A DNA stretch of 64,000 nucleotides from the NCBI GenBank assembly GCA_947595585.1, contig CANQET010000003.1, positions 62,001-126,000 on the forward strand, read 5' to 3'. Each line of letters opens with the position of its first letter. Positions within the stretch are counted from its first letter, which is position 1. The stretch is from an uncultured Clostridia bacterium (lineage in GTDB: Bacteria; Bacillota; Clostridia; Christensenellales; Borkfalkiaceae). Shown one piece after another: positions 32,983 through 43,004 of the stretch. A model generated the notes under the pieces. The model searched no databases and was not told the DNA's origin. It saw only the letters and a list, made by a program, of their open reading frames with translations. A program made the position numbers and the translations under genes.

Positions 32983-34539
32983 ATGAACTTGTACAAGACC
33001 GCCGCGATCGTCACGATCTTCGCCGCCATCGAACACGGGTTGGGCTTTTTGTACCGCATCATCCTCTCGCGGATGCTCGGTCCCGAAGGCCTCGGGATCT
33101 ACCAACTCGCCCTCTCCGTCTTCTCCGTCTTCCTCACCGTCTGCGCTTCGGGGCTTCCCATAACCCTCTCCCGCATCATCTCCAAGCACCGTGCCGAAGG
33201 TCACCCCGCGCGTGCGCACAGGGCAACGGCGGCGGCCGTACTTCTCTCTGCCTCCTTCAGCCTCGCCCTCACCGCGCTCCTCTTTATGCTCCGCGGCGTG
33301 TTTTCGGGGATCTTCGCAGACCCAAGGTGCGCCGATCTCTTCTACATCCTCCTCTTGGGGCTGAGCTGTACTTCGGTCTATGCCGTCCTTCGAGGCAGTT
33401 TTTGGGGGAACAAGCGCTTTTTCGCCTACTCCCTCATCGAGCTCCTCGAAGAGATCGTGATGATCGTCTCGGGCGTGCTCCTGCTCCTCTTCGCGGGCGG
33501 GGGCGTGGGCAATGTGAACAAAGCGGGGGCGGCCGTCGTCATCTCCTACCTCGCCTCCTTCTCGATCGCGCTCTTCTACTTTTTTTGGAAGGGCGGGAAG
33601 ATGCGTTCGCCGCGGGGGGAGATCAAGCCCCTCGTCTGCGCCGCACTGCCCGTCACCATGATGCGCACCTGCTCTTCCCTCACGAGCTCGCTCATCTCGG
33701 TCGTCTTCCCGATGCGCCTCATCGCGGCGGGGTACACGCGTGCACGGGCCATGAGCGCCTACGGCATCGTAGGGGGCATGGTGATGCCCGTCCTCACGAT
33801 CCCCTGCTCCCTCATCGGCTCCATCGCCCTCGTGCTCGTCCCCGAGCTCTCCGAGAGCTACTACCGCGGCGACAGGGAGAAGCTCTCCGCCCTCGTCAAG
33901 AAGGCCATCGACGTCACCCTCCTCATCGCGGGACTGCTCGTGCCCTTCTTCATCGCATGCGGGGAGGGGGCGGGGATCTTCCTCTATGCGAATGCCGAGA
34001 GCGGCAAGCTCATCGCCCGAAGCGCCCTCATCCTCTTCCCCTTGAGCGTGACCATGATCTCGACGAGCCTGCTCAACTCCATGAATTGCGAGAAATATAC
34101 CCTTCTCTTCTTCCTGTTCGGAGCGGGGGCGATGCTGCTCTGCGTGTGGGTCCTCCCCGCCCGCCTCGGCGCGGGGGCGCTGCTCGTGGGCATGGCGGCC
34201 GACCATACGGTGACGGCGGCCTGTTCCCTTCTGCTCCTCGCGAAGAAGACCAAGCTGCGCTCGGGGAAATACTTCTTGCGCCTTACGCTTGCCGTGTGCA
34301 TCGCCGCGGCGCTCGGGTTGGGACTGCAAAGCATATTTTTGCAATTTTTCAACTACATCCCCGCCCTTCTTCTTACGGCGCTCGGCGTAGGCCTTGCGGA
34401 AGTTCTCCTCTTTCCGCTGCTGCATCTCTTCGATCTCTCCGCCCTTTTTCGGAAGTTTCTCCCCCGCCGCAAGAAACCCCTCCGTCACGGCCTCAGCCGC
34501 GACAGCTCCCCTGCGAGGGGAGCCAAGGGTCGCCCATGA
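32983..34539 (+). CDS. MATE/MurJ-type polysaccharide flippase (SpoVB-like) with repeat-encoded tail
   Basis: 518-aa membrane protein with about 14 hydrophobic helices. It opens with YKTAAIVTIFAAIEHGLGFLYRIILSRMLGPEGLGIYQLALSVFSVFLT, typical of the SpoVB/MurJ-like oligosaccharidyl-lipid flippase group. It is likely to move lipid-linked peptidoglycan or polysaccharide precursors. The family fold should end near FRKFLPRRKK. The final ~20 residues (PLRHGLSRDSSPARGAKGRP) are encoded by a truncated type B repeat that runs through the stop codon. Confidence 0.87.
   Translation: MNLYKTAAIVTIFAAIEHGLGFLYRIILSRMLGPEGLGIYQLALSVFSVFLTVCASGLPITLSRIISKHRAEGHPARAHRATAAAVLLSASFSLALTALLFMLRGVFSGIFADPRCADLFYILLLGLSCTSVYAVLRGSFWGNKRFFAYSLIELLEEIVMIVSGVLLLLFAGGGVGNVNKAGAAVVISYLASFSIALFYFFWKGGKMRSPRGEIKPLVCAALPVTMMRTCSSLTSSLISVVFPMRLIAAGYTRARAMSAYGIVGGMVMPVLTIPCSLIGSIALVLVPELSESYYRGDREKLSALVKKAIDVTLLIAGLLVPFFIACGEGAGIFLYANAESGKLIARSALILFPLSVTMISTSLLNSMNCEKYTLLFFLFGAGAMLLCVWVLPARLGAGALLVGMAADHTVTAACSLLLLAKKTKLRSGKYFLRLTLAVCIAAALGLGLQSIFLQFFNYIPALLLTALGVGLAEVLLFPLLHLFDLSALFRKFLPRRKKPLRHGLSRDSSPARGAKGRP
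34472..34535 (+). repeat. Partial type B repeat inside the flippase 3' end
   Basis: AAACCCCTCCGTCACGGCC onward to AGCCAAGGGTCGCCCATGA matches the second half of the type B element (compare 38955-39012). It overlaps codons and stop of the flippase gene; a type C hairpin follows at 34560-34590. Confidence 0.85.
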
Positions 34540-34700
34540 TAGGCCCATCGTATTCCGCCCACCCCCCTACCCCCCTCCAACGGAGGGGGTATCGCTTTGA
34601 ATGAGCCCCTATGCAGTCTCCTCGTTGCGTCACGCGCGCGGGGACAATAAAAAAATTTGCGCTTTCCGAAAAAAAATTTGTCATATTTTCTTATTACAGC

Positions 34701-34729
34701 TTGACAAAATGCTATGACAAATGTATACT
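34701..34729 (+). promoter_or_regulatory. Promoter of the first tandem lipoprotein
   Basis: -35 TTGACA (34701-34706), 17-bp spacer, -10 TATACT (34724-34729). The same sequence recurs 4399 bp downstream. Confidence 0.85.
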
Positions 34730-34784
34730 GAAACCATGCAGCGGAAGAAATTTCGCAAATTTTCGGCATCGTAAAGGAAGAATT

Positions 34785-37700
34785 ATGAAAAAACTCAAGA
34801 AACTCGGCATCGTATTCGCCTCGGGCGCCTGCATCGTATCGCTTGCGGCAGGCATCGCGGCTTGCGGCGGCAAGAGTGAGACCCCCACCGTCGAGCAGGG
34901 CACTTCTTCGACCCTTGTCACCGACAAATCGCCCGATCAGCTCTCTCCCGAAAACGTGATCTACGCGTTCATGCAAAAGCAGAGCGAACTGCAAAGCTAC
35001 AAGATCACGACGGAAGGCACTGCCGTAGCCAGCCTTGCGGGCTACGAGCAGGATATCCACAACGTCACCTACAAGAGCGGCGACGACTATCTGAACCAAG
35101 CCTCTTCGGATTCCGTCCTCGTGAAGATGAAGCACCAGGCCTTCTCCAAGGGCGGCAAAGTCGTCTACCGCAACAGCTTCGACGGCGAGATGAAAGTCGC
35201 CGAAAAGGAAGACTATGTGAAGGTCTACGGCTTCACCGCGGACGACGTCCTCCTCGGCGGGTACATCATCAATCCCAAGACGCTCCGCTTCGCCCAACTC
35301 GAGAAGACCGAGGGCGAGCTTCTCACGTATTATATGCGCCTCGCGGGCGACCAGTCCGTCGCAGGCGGCGTGGCGACCGAATCGGCCACCTCGGGCATCC
35401 GTCTGCAGGCCAAGGCCTACGGCTCGCTCGATAATCTTCCCGCCTTCTCGGATGTGGATCTCCGCCTCACGATCAAGAAGGATTGGACGCCCGTCTCCTA
35501 CACCTCTTCGTGCTCCTACGAGGCCAAGAAGATCTTCAACATGAGCGTCGAGCAAAACGTCGTCTGCACCTATTCGGATGTCAACGGCATCGTCGCCATT
35601 CCCGACGCCAAGGAATTCAACGCCAAGATCGGGACGACACCCTCCGAAGTGACCCCCGACAACGGCGAGGCCGATCCTCTCATGCAGCTCGCTACCGCCG
35701 TCGGCGGCGCGTTCGACGAACAGGATACCCTCGCTGTCTCCGCGCCCATCTCGATCAAGATCGGCGCACAGAGCGTGGTGATCCCGGGCAAGCTCGAGCT
35801 GAAACTCCGCAAGGATGCGCTCGGCGGCGGAGACCTCGCCGACGCCTTCGCTCTCCGCTACGACCTCGACCTTTCCGCGCTCCCGCTCGTTTCGGGCATC
35901 GCAAGCACCCTCACGCTTCGCTATCTCGGCGACGGCCTGCTCTTCGTGATGCTCAACAATCCCGCAAGCGGGAAAGATAATTACATCTTCACCTATGCGG
36001 CCGACCTCGGCAGTCTCTTCGCCGACCAAGCGGGAGAAGGCTTCTCTCTCGAAAACCTTCAGGTGCTCGTCGAGCAGACCGTCGACGTGGACAAGACGGA
36101 TACGGGCTTTGCGATCTCGCCCAAGCCCTCCGCGCTCCAAGGGCTCAACTACCGTTACGGCGAAATGATCGCCTCTCTCGCGGAGACCCTCGGCGATACG
36201 CACGGCTATCTCCAATCTCTGCTCGGCTTCACCTTCACGGAGCTCAAGCTCGAGCTTGCAGGGACGGATAAGGTCACAGAGATCTCGGTCTCCGTCGCGG
36301 CGACCCCCGGGGAAAACGTCACCATGGGCGAGAAGATTGGCGTCTCCCTCGACACCCAACTCATCGGCGGCTCGATTACACAGCCGTTTACGGGCGATCT
36401 CGATTTCCGTCTCGATCCGACAGTCGTGTGGTCGGGCGATTACTTCGCGCTCGCAAAGGCGCACCTGAACCTCGATCTCAAACCCGCTCTCCCTCTCCTT
36501 TCGCTGCTCGGAGCCTTCGGCAGCACGATCCCCGATATTCCTTCTTGGCTCAACGCCGACCTCACCGGCCTCGATGTCTACTACATGGGCGACGGCAAGC
36601 TCACGCTTGTGCTCAGCAATGCGGCGGGGAACCCTGTCTTTACGACCGATATCGATCTGACGCAGTACTTCCTCCCGGCGGCGACCGCGCTCGAAGGCGA
36701 AACAAGTGGCGAGACGAGCGGCACGCAGGGCTTGCAACTTCCGCAGCTCATCTTTGAGATCAAGGAGAACGGTTTCTCGGTCTCCCTTGGCGAAAACCTC
36801 GTGCAGGCGCTCAACGCCGCTTACGGAGAACTTGTGCAGACGGCGGTGGATTCCATCACGGCCGCCGCGGGCGATAGCCTTGTAGGGCAATTGATCGGCG
36901 GTATGATCGGCGCCGAGATCACGGGCGCGGGGATCTTTGTCGGCAGGAACGACGAGGGCCTTCTCACCTTCAATCTCAATGTTGACGGCATTCCCGCGAG
37001 CAGTCCCGACGCAGAGACTTCACTTCTCTCCATCACCCTCACCCACCTCAGAGCGTTGGAAAGCGCAGAGCAGGAAAAACTCCTTGCGCTTGGCGAAACC
37101 GTCAAAAACCTTCGCGCGATGAACGAGAAGGCGGCGGCATACGACGTACAGGTGCAAAAGTTCATCGACGAAATGGATGTTTCCGAGGGCGGCTATGAGA
37201 AATACGTCGAGGCCGTCACCGCCATGCAAAACGAGATCGCTGCCGAGGCCGACGGCGTGAAGTCGCTCATGGAGAAAAAGTCCTATCTTGAAACAAAGAC
37301 GTACAACGAAAAGGAATACACCGTTCTCCTTCTCACCGCAGAGCTCTATCACGACCGCGCGGAGCAGTTCAAAGCGAAGGTATCGGCCATCACGGCGGAT
37401 TCTCCCGAGACCGAATGGGACGCGCTCAACGCCCTCTACGAAAAGTCCGCGACCACTTCGAACATCACCGTTCCCGCGATCGAGGGGAACGAAGTCCTCG
37501 AAAAGGCGGTCGGCCAAACAACGATCGAAAGCTATCTCACAAAGCGCAAAGCGCACGAAACACCGATTGCACAAGCGCTGAAAGCGAACATCGCCGAAGC
37601 CAAGGCGGCATTCGACGAGGCCACAACGCGCGACGGCTGGACCGCTGCGCTCACCAAGATCGTCAATGAATTTAAGCCCGTCTACGACAAACTTTCCGCC

Positions 37701-38408
37701 GCATTGCAGGAAGACACGGGGTATCGGGATTTCGTCGCCGCGGTCTACCAAAAGAACCTTGACGATGTCATAGATTCCTATAAAGAGATCAAGAGCGAGC
37801 TCGAAGCGCTGACCGAAAAGGGCAATGCAGCTTCGATCGAGGACCTCCTCGGAACGATGAAGAAGCTTTCCTCGGCGTACGCCCTCTACTACGGCAGCGA
37901 TTATTGGAAGTCCAATTCGGACAACACAACGACCGCGATGGCGTGGGGAAAGACGTGGGTGACCGCTTTGAAGCCGACTTGGCTCGAGGAAACCAAACAA
38001 GCGGAACTCGACCAAAAAGTCACCGACCTCATCGCACTGAACAGAGAACTCATCAAAGGCACTGTGGAAACGTCCGTCGGAACCGCGCTCAAAGACGTCA
38101 TCGGAAATGCGGTCTCCGAGCTCTACGAAGAGATCGGAGCTTGCAGGATCGTTGCCGAGGAAGGCGGTGCGGTGACGTGGGACTTCTCCAAATTCGATGC
38201 CGCGTCCGAGGAAACGAAGGCCGCCTTGCTCGAAAAGATCCATGGGCTCCGCTTCCTGATCTCTAAAGTACTCCCGACGACGATCATTAATGATATTTGG
38301 GGGAATGATCCAAAGGATGCGATGCGGCAATTCGCGCGGACCAATCTCACCAAGTACGAAGCGGAATTTGAGACGTATGTCGCCGCCGCCTCGGCGCCGC
38401 AGGCATGA
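34785..38408 (+). CDS. Large lipoprotein, tandem paralogue 1
   Basis: 1207-aa exported protein. The lipoprotein signal MKKLKKLGIVFASGACIVSLAAGIAACGG ends at a GIAAC lipobox. The first ~292 residues are identical to the neighbour paralogue. The middle (about 300-640) has two related beta-rich segments with LTLRYLGDGLLFVMLNNPASGKDNYIFTYAADL and LDVYYMGDGKLTLVLSNAAGNPVFTTDIDL. The last ~430 residues are helical and charged. AAAGGAAGAATT precedes the ATG. No known family; a surface or substrate-binding role is inferred from export only. The gene ends at its own terminator. Confidence 0.8.
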   Translation: MKKLKKLGIVFASGACIVSLAAGIAACGGKSETPTVEQGTSSTLVTDKSPDQLSPENVIYAFMQKQSELQSYKITTEGTAVASLAGYEQDIHNVTYKSGDDYLNQASSDSVLVKMKHQAFSKGGKVVYRNSFDGEMKVAEKEDYVKVYGFTADDVLLGGYIINPKTLRFAQLEKTEGELLTYYMRLAGDQSVAGGVATESATSGIRLQAKAYGSLDNLPAFSDVDLRLTIKKDWTPVSYTSSCSYEAKKIFNMSVEQNVVCTYSDVNGIVAIPDAKEFNAKIGTTPSEVTPDNGEADPLMQLATAVGGAFDEQDTLAVSAPISIKIGAQSVVIPGKLELKLRKDALGGGDLADAFALRYDLDLSALPLVSGIASTLTLRYLGDGLLFVMLNNPASGKDNYIFTYAADLGSLFADQAGEGFSLENLQVLVEQTVDVDKTDTGFAISPKPSALQGLNYRYGEMIASLAETLGDTHGYLQSLLGFTFTELKLELAGTDKVTEISVSVAATPGENVTMGEKIGVSLDTQLIGGSITQPFTGDLDFRLDPTVVWSGDYFALAKAHLNLDLKPALPLLSLLGAFGSTIPDIPSWLNADLTGLDVYYMGDGKLTLVLSNAAGNPVFTTDIDLTQYFLPAATALEGETSGETSGTQGLQLPQLIFEIKENGFSVSLGENLVQALNAAYGELVQTAVDSITAAAGDSLVGQLIGGMIGAEITGAGIFVGRNDEGLLTFNLNVDGIPASSPDAETSLLSITLTHLRALESAEQEKLLALGETVKNLRAMNEKAAAYDVQVQKFIDEMDVSEGGYEKYVEAVTAMQNEIAAEADGVKSLMEKKSYLETKTYNEKEYTVLLLTAELYHDRAEQFKAKVSAITADSPETEWDALNALYEKSATTSNITVPAIEGNEVLEKAVGQTTIESYLTKRKAHETPIAQALKANIAEAKAAFDEATTRDGWTAALTKIVNEFKPVYDKLSAALQEDTGYRDFVAAVYQKNLDDVIDSYKEIKSELEALTEKGNAASIEDLLGTMKKLSSAYALYYGSDYWKSNSDNTTTAMAWGKTWVTALKPTWLEETKQAELDQKVTDLIALNRELIKGTVETSVGTALKDVIGNAVSELYEEIGACRIVAEEGGAVTWDFSKFDAASEETKAALLEKIHGLRFLISKVLPTTIINDIWGNDPKDAMRQFARTNLTKYEAEFETYVAAASAPQA

Positions 38409-38885
38409 CCTCTGAACCGCAAACGATCCATGCCCCGCTCCCTCACGCGCGGCGGACGGAGCCCGCATGACGTTCTCCAAAACAAAAAGCCTACCTTGCG
38501 TTCCCGCAGGGTAGGCTTTTTGTATCTCGCAACTCCTGCCCACCCCCCTACCCCCCTCCAATGGAGGGGGTATGTTTTCTATTCTCCGATGGAGGGGGTG
38601 TGTTCTGTTCTCCGAGGGAGGGGGTGTGTTCTGTTCTCCGAGGGAGGGGTGCTTTGAATGAGCCCCTACGAAGTCCGCCCGCCCCCTCCGTGGGAGGGGG
38701 ACTAAGGGGGTGGGGCGGCAAAGAGGCATTGAATGGAGCACGTCATTTCGCCCCGACCGTAGCTTCTATTTGTTCTACTAAGGTCGGCACGAGCCGTAGG
38801 CGAAGTTACGAAGTAGAGAAATCTCAAAGTCGAGATTCCTCCTTCCTACGGTCGTCGGAATGACGTACTGATAGGCCCCTACGAA
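38409..38885. repeat. Terminator plus type A and C repeats between the tandem lipoproteins
   Basis: A terminator lies at 38484-38521. About 3.5 units of a ~30-bp tandem repeat (GAGGGGGTGTGTTCTGTTCTCC-like) lie at 38560-38655, a type C hairpin at 38680-38715, and a long type A variant at 38742-38864. No gene is seen. Confidence 0.8.
38484..38521 (+). terminator. Terminator of tandem lipoprotein 1
   Basis: AAAAAGCCTACC / GGTAGGCTTTTT with an inner TTGCG-TTCC-CGCAG stem. The same hairpin (one base different) ends the second paralogue. Confidence 0.88.
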
Positions 38886-38891
38886 GTCCGA

Positions 38892-39007
38892 CCCCTTGCT
38901 TCCCCTTTTAGGGGAAGTACCTGCGTTAGCAGGGGATAGGGTTTCCAAACCCCCTCAGTCACGGCCTCAGCCGCGACAGCTCCCCTGCGAGGGGAGCCAA
39001 GGGTCGC
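38892..39007. repeat. Complete type B repeat upstream of lipoprotein 2
   Basis: Full-length type B element in plus orientation. Its right half is the same as the partial copy at the flippase end, so both lipoprotein genes are preceded by this sequence. Confidence 0.85.
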
Positions 39008-39099
39008 CCATGAAAGCCCCCAACTCCCCCTCGCGCGCGGGCACAATAAAAAAATTTGCAAGCTCCGAAAAAAAATTTGTCATATTTTTCTGTTACAGC

Positions 39100-39128
39100 T
39101 TGACAAAATGCTATGACAAATGTATACT
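39100..39128 (+). promoter_or_regulatory. Promoter of the second tandem lipoprotein
   Basis: -35 TTGACA (39100-39105), 17-bp spacer, -10 TATACT (39123-39128); a copy of 34701-34729. Confidence 0.85.
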
Positions 39129-39183
39129 GAAACCATGCAGCGGAAGAAATTTCGCAAATTTTCGGCATCGTAAAGGAAGAATT

Positions 39184-42100
39184 ATGAAAAAACTCAAGAA
39201 ACTCGGCATCGTATTCGCCTCGGGCGCCTGCATCGTATCGCTTGCGGCAGGCATCGCGGCTTGCGGCGGCAAGAGTGAGACCCCCACCGTCGAGCAGGGC
39301 ACTTCTTCGACCCTTGTCACCGACAAATCGCCCGATCAGCTCTCTCCCGAAAACGTGATCTACGCGTTCATGCAAAAGCAGAGCGAACTGCAAAGCTACA
39401 AGATCACGACGGAAGGCACTGCCGTAGCCAGCCTTGCGGGCTACGAGCAGGATATCCACAACGTCACCTACAAGAGCGGCGACGACTATCTGAACCAAGC
39501 CTCTTCGGATTCCGTCCTCGTGAAGATGAAGCACCAGGCCTTCTCCAAGGGCGGCAAAGTCGTCTACCGCAACAGCTTCGACGGCGAGATGAAAGTCGCC
39601 GAAAAGGAAGACTATGTGAAGGTCTACGGCTTCACCGCGGACGACGTCCTCCTCGGCGGGTACATCATCAATCCCAAGACGCTCCGCTTCGCCCAACTCG
39701 AGAAGACCGAGGGCGAGCTTCTCACGTATTATATGCGCCTCGCGGGCGACCAGTCCGTCGCAGGCGGCGTGGCGACCGAATCGGCCACCTCGGGCATCCG
39801 TCTGCAGGCCAAGGCCTACGGCTCGCTCGATAATCTTCCCGCCTTCTCGGATGTGGACCTCCGCCTCACGATCAAGAAGGATTGGACGCCCGTCTCCTAC
39901 ACCTCTTCGTGCTCCTATGAGGCCAAGAAGATCTTCAATATGAGCGTCGAGCAAAACGTCGTCTGCACCTATTCGGATGTCAACGGCATCGTCGCCATTC
40001 CCGACGCCAAGGAGTTCAACGCCAAGATCGGGACGACGCCCTCCGAAGTGACCCCCGACGAAGGCGAGACCGATCCCCTCATGCAGCTCGTGGAAGCGGC
40101 AGGGAGCGCCTTCGATGCCGAGAGCACCCTCTCCGTGCCCGCCTCCGTGGCGGTTACGATCGGGGAACAGCACTTGGACCTCCCCGGGCAGCTCACGCTG
40201 AAGCTCAACCAAGACGCATTGAACGGCGGAGACCTCGCCGCGGCCTTCAACATCCGCTACGACCTTGACCTTGGCGCAGTTCCGCTCGTCTCGGGCATCG
40301 CAAGCACCCTCACGCTTCGCTATCTCGGCGACGGCCTGCTCTTCGTGATGCTCAACAACCCCGCAAACGGGAAGGATAATTACATCTTCACCTATGCGGC
40401 CGACCTCAACGGCATGACGCTCGGCGGCGCCGACTTCTCCCTCGAGAACCTTCAGACGACCGTAGAACGCATCCTCAACATCGAGACGTCGGAAGCGGGC
40501 TTCGAGCTCACGATAAAGCCGAGCGTGCTCCTTGCGCTCAACGCCGCATATACACAGGCGATCGCCTCGCTCACGGAGCAGGTCGGCGATACCTACGGCA
40601 TCATCGAGTCCCTGCTCGGCTTCACCTTCACGGACCTCAAAGTCGAGATCGAAGGCCTCGAGACGATGACGGGGATCACCGTCTCTGTCGCGGCCGAACC
40701 CGGCGAAAATATCACCACGGGCGAGAAATTCGGCGTCACGATCGATACCCAACTCGGCGGCGGAATGCTCTCGAACCCCTTCACGGGCGACATCAAGCTC
40801 CATCTCGATCCCGCGGCGGTGTGGTCGGGCAATTACTACGCGATCGCAAAGGCACATCTGCATCTCGACCTCTCGCCCGCAAAGACGATCCTCGGAATGG
40901 TCGGAAGCTTTGCGCCCGCAGGTAGCCTTCCCCCCTTCGTAAACGGCGATCTCGACAACATGGATCTCTATTACATGGGCGACGGCATGCTCACGCTCAT
41001 CTTCAATAACAAGGACGGTCAGGCGACCGGCGTCATGGAGTTTGACCTCCGCGAGACGACCAGCAGCGAACAGGCGTCCCCCATGGCCTTGGAGGAAGAG
41101 CCCGAAGCGCCGCAGACTTCCCTCGGGATCCTGCCCATCACGATCACGATCAACGAAAACAACCTCGTCATCTCCCTCAACGGACCCATCGTCCAACAGC
41201 TCGATGCAATGTACAACGAACTCGTCGATTCCCTCATCGCCTCGGCGGTCGAAGGCGCAGGCGGCGGCTTTGCGGGAAGCGCGGCGCAAGGCTTGCTCAC
41301 CTCCATGCTGAAGGCGCAGATCACCGAGCTCGTGCTCACGCTCGGCACCTCCGAAGAGGCCAAGCCCTATCTCGATTTCGCAGTCATGGGCATCCTCTCC
41401 GGGAAGACCGACGTCGTCCGTCTCCTCGGCCTCAACCTCAGCTATATCGATCGGCTCACCGAAGAGGAGCGCACCATCCTCGATGCCGGCGAGAAGCCCG
41501 CGGCGGCGCGCGAACTCTATGCCCAAGCGCTGGTCTATATCAACAAGTTGCAGCAGCTCATCGACCACGTCGACCTCACCGATGCGGGCATGGCAAAATA
41601 TGAATCCGACGTACGGGCCCTCGTCGACGAGATCGCGGCGCTGCCCGAAGAAGTGCAGATGGTCGTCTCCAATAAGTCCGCGCTCGATGAAACGGAATTC
41701 AGCGACAAAAATAAGTACCCCGGGCTCATCACGACCCAGAAGGCTTGGCGCACGCGCGTCGAAGATTTCCGCAATAAGATGGCGGCAAACGACGACTACA
41801 CGCAGTTCACCGCCGAACAGTGGGCAGCCCTCGACAATATCTATGATAACGAAGGCACGATCACTTGGGGCGGCATCCTCGGGATTGGGGAAAAATCGAT
41901 CACTATCCCCGCCGTCAAGGATTGCCCTTCGATGATCGAGGCGATCGGCGAAGCGCACATCGCGGCCTACACGCTGGCGCGGGAAGAGTACGATGCGAAG
42001 GTGGCACAGGCCTTCCTCGAAGAGTTCAACCCCATCGTCGAGGCATTCGCGGCAAAGGACAAGACGTCGAAGGACGATATGCAAGCCGAGCTTACGAAGC

Positions 42101-42810
42101 TCACCAAAGAGGTCCTTCCCAAATACAATGCCCTCGCTTCGAAGGGACTCGTGTCAAGCACCTTCGATCCCTATGCGCTCGCGGTCTGCAAGGCCAACCT
42201 TCAGATGATCACGGCGGAATACACCGCGCTGAATGCGAAATTCGAGCAGCTCTTTGCGGGTACGCCCACGCTCGAAGCCCTCATCCCGCTCCTCAAGGAA
42301 TATTCCGACCTCTACACGTGGCACGGCGGATGGAACTATTGGCCTACCTCAGCCGTGAAAGCAGATTGGGGCGACGGATGGCTCAATGCGGTCCTTGCCA
42401 CCCTTCAGGAAGATGCAAAGGCCGAGCTTCAGGCGGCTGATAAGGAAGCCACCGCAGCGCGCGCGGGATTCGCGGTCGATGGGACGATAAGCACGCAGAT
42501 CCGTGAAACGCTCGGCGATGCGATCACGGCAAAGCTCACCGAGCTCAAGGAACAACTGACCCCCTGCAGAAGCAAGAACCCCTTAAATATTTATACATAT
42601 GACTTCACGAAGCTTGGCATTGATGATGTTCCCGCGCTCGAGAACTTGCTTCAGACCATGCAAGGGCTGCGCTATATGTTCGACAAGATGTTCTCCGCCA
42701 ACGCCAAGAAGGAATTCCTCGTCGATGGCAGCGAACTCTACACCTTCACAACGAGCGACCTCAAGACGTTTGAAAAGGAGCTCGTCAAACACATCAACTC
42801 CAAGAAGTGA
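39184..42810 (+). CDS. Large lipoprotein, tandem paralogue 2
   Basis: 1208-aa lipoprotein of the same architecture as paralogue 1: same signal and lipobox, an identical N-terminal ~292 residues, then about half-identical sequence with conserved islands (VSGIASTLTLRYLGDGLLFVMLNNPANGKDNYIFTYAADL; YYMGDGMLTLIFNNKDGQ). The charged helical C-terminal part diverges most. In the shared coding block only a handful of third-position changes are visible. Promoter, leader and Shine-Dalgarno are also copied. The function is unknown. Confidence 0.8.
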   Translation: MKKLKKLGIVFASGACIVSLAAGIAACGGKSETPTVEQGTSSTLVTDKSPDQLSPENVIYAFMQKQSELQSYKITTEGTAVASLAGYEQDIHNVTYKSGDDYLNQASSDSVLVKMKHQAFSKGGKVVYRNSFDGEMKVAEKEDYVKVYGFTADDVLLGGYIINPKTLRFAQLEKTEGELLTYYMRLAGDQSVAGGVATESATSGIRLQAKAYGSLDNLPAFSDVDLRLTIKKDWTPVSYTSSCSYEAKKIFNMSVEQNVVCTYSDVNGIVAIPDAKEFNAKIGTTPSEVTPDEGETDPLMQLVEAAGSAFDAESTLSVPASVAVTIGEQHLDLPGQLTLKLNQDALNGGDLAAAFNIRYDLDLGAVPLVSGIASTLTLRYLGDGLLFVMLNNPANGKDNYIFTYAADLNGMTLGGADFSLENLQTTVERILNIETSEAGFELTIKPSVLLALNAAYTQAIASLTEQVGDTYGIIESLLGFTFTDLKVEIEGLETMTGITVSVAAEPGENITTGEKFGVTIDTQLGGGMLSNPFTGDIKLHLDPAAVWSGNYYAIAKAHLHLDLSPAKTILGMVGSFAPAGSLPPFVNGDLDNMDLYYMGDGMLTLIFNNKDGQATGVMEFDLRETTSSEQASPMALEEEPEAPQTSLGILPITITINENNLVISLNGPIVQQLDAMYNELVDSLIASAVEGAGGGFAGSAAQGLLTSMLKAQITELVLTLGTSEEAKPYLDFAVMGILSGKTDVVRLLGLNLSYIDRLTEEERTILDAGEKPAAARELYAQALVYINKLQQLIDHVDLTDAGMAKYESDVRALVDEIAALPEEVQMVVSNKSALDETEFSDKNKYPGLITTQKAWRTRVEDFRNKMAANDDYTQFTAEQWAALDNIYDNEGTITWGGILGIGEKSITIPAVKDCPSMIEAIGEAHIAAYTLAREEYDAKVAQAFLEEFNPIVEAFAAKDKTSKDDMQAELTKLTKEVLPKYNALASKGLVSSTFDPYALAVCKANLQMITAEYTALNAKFEQLFAGTPTLEALIPLLKEYSDLYTWHGGWNYWPTSAVKADWGDGWLNAVLATLQEDAKAELQAADKEATAARAGFAVDGTISTQIRETLGDAITAKLTELKEQLTPCRSKNPLNIYTYDFTKLGIDDVPALENLLQTMQGLRYMFDKMFSANAKKEFLVDGSELYTFTTSDLKTFEKELVKHINSKK

Positions 42811-42902
42811 TCCTTTTCGGACCCCATGTAACAGAATTGAGCCTTTCGGCCCATGCAACTGCAAGATACGCGCTTATTTCGATAAGATGCGATCTCCCGA
42901 AC

Positions 42903-42942
42903 AAAAAGCCTACCCTGCGTTCCCGCAGGGTAGGCTTTTTTT
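42903..42942 (+). terminator. Terminator of tandem lipoprotein 2
   Basis: AAAAAGCCTACC-CTGCG-TTCC-CGCAG-GGTAGGCTTTTTTT, about 95 bases after the stop. Confidence 0.88.
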
Positions 42943-43004
42943 CTGCATTTTTCCGTCGTATTCAGAGCGACCCTTGTAGCAGGGCAGTCGCGGCCGATCA
43001 TGTG

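Noticed and set aside
38560-38655. Possible CRISPR or protein-coding tandem array of ~30-bp units
   Set aside because: Units run head to tail without spacers and are variants of the type C hairpin; reading frames give biased Gly/Val/Phe peptides without start signals.
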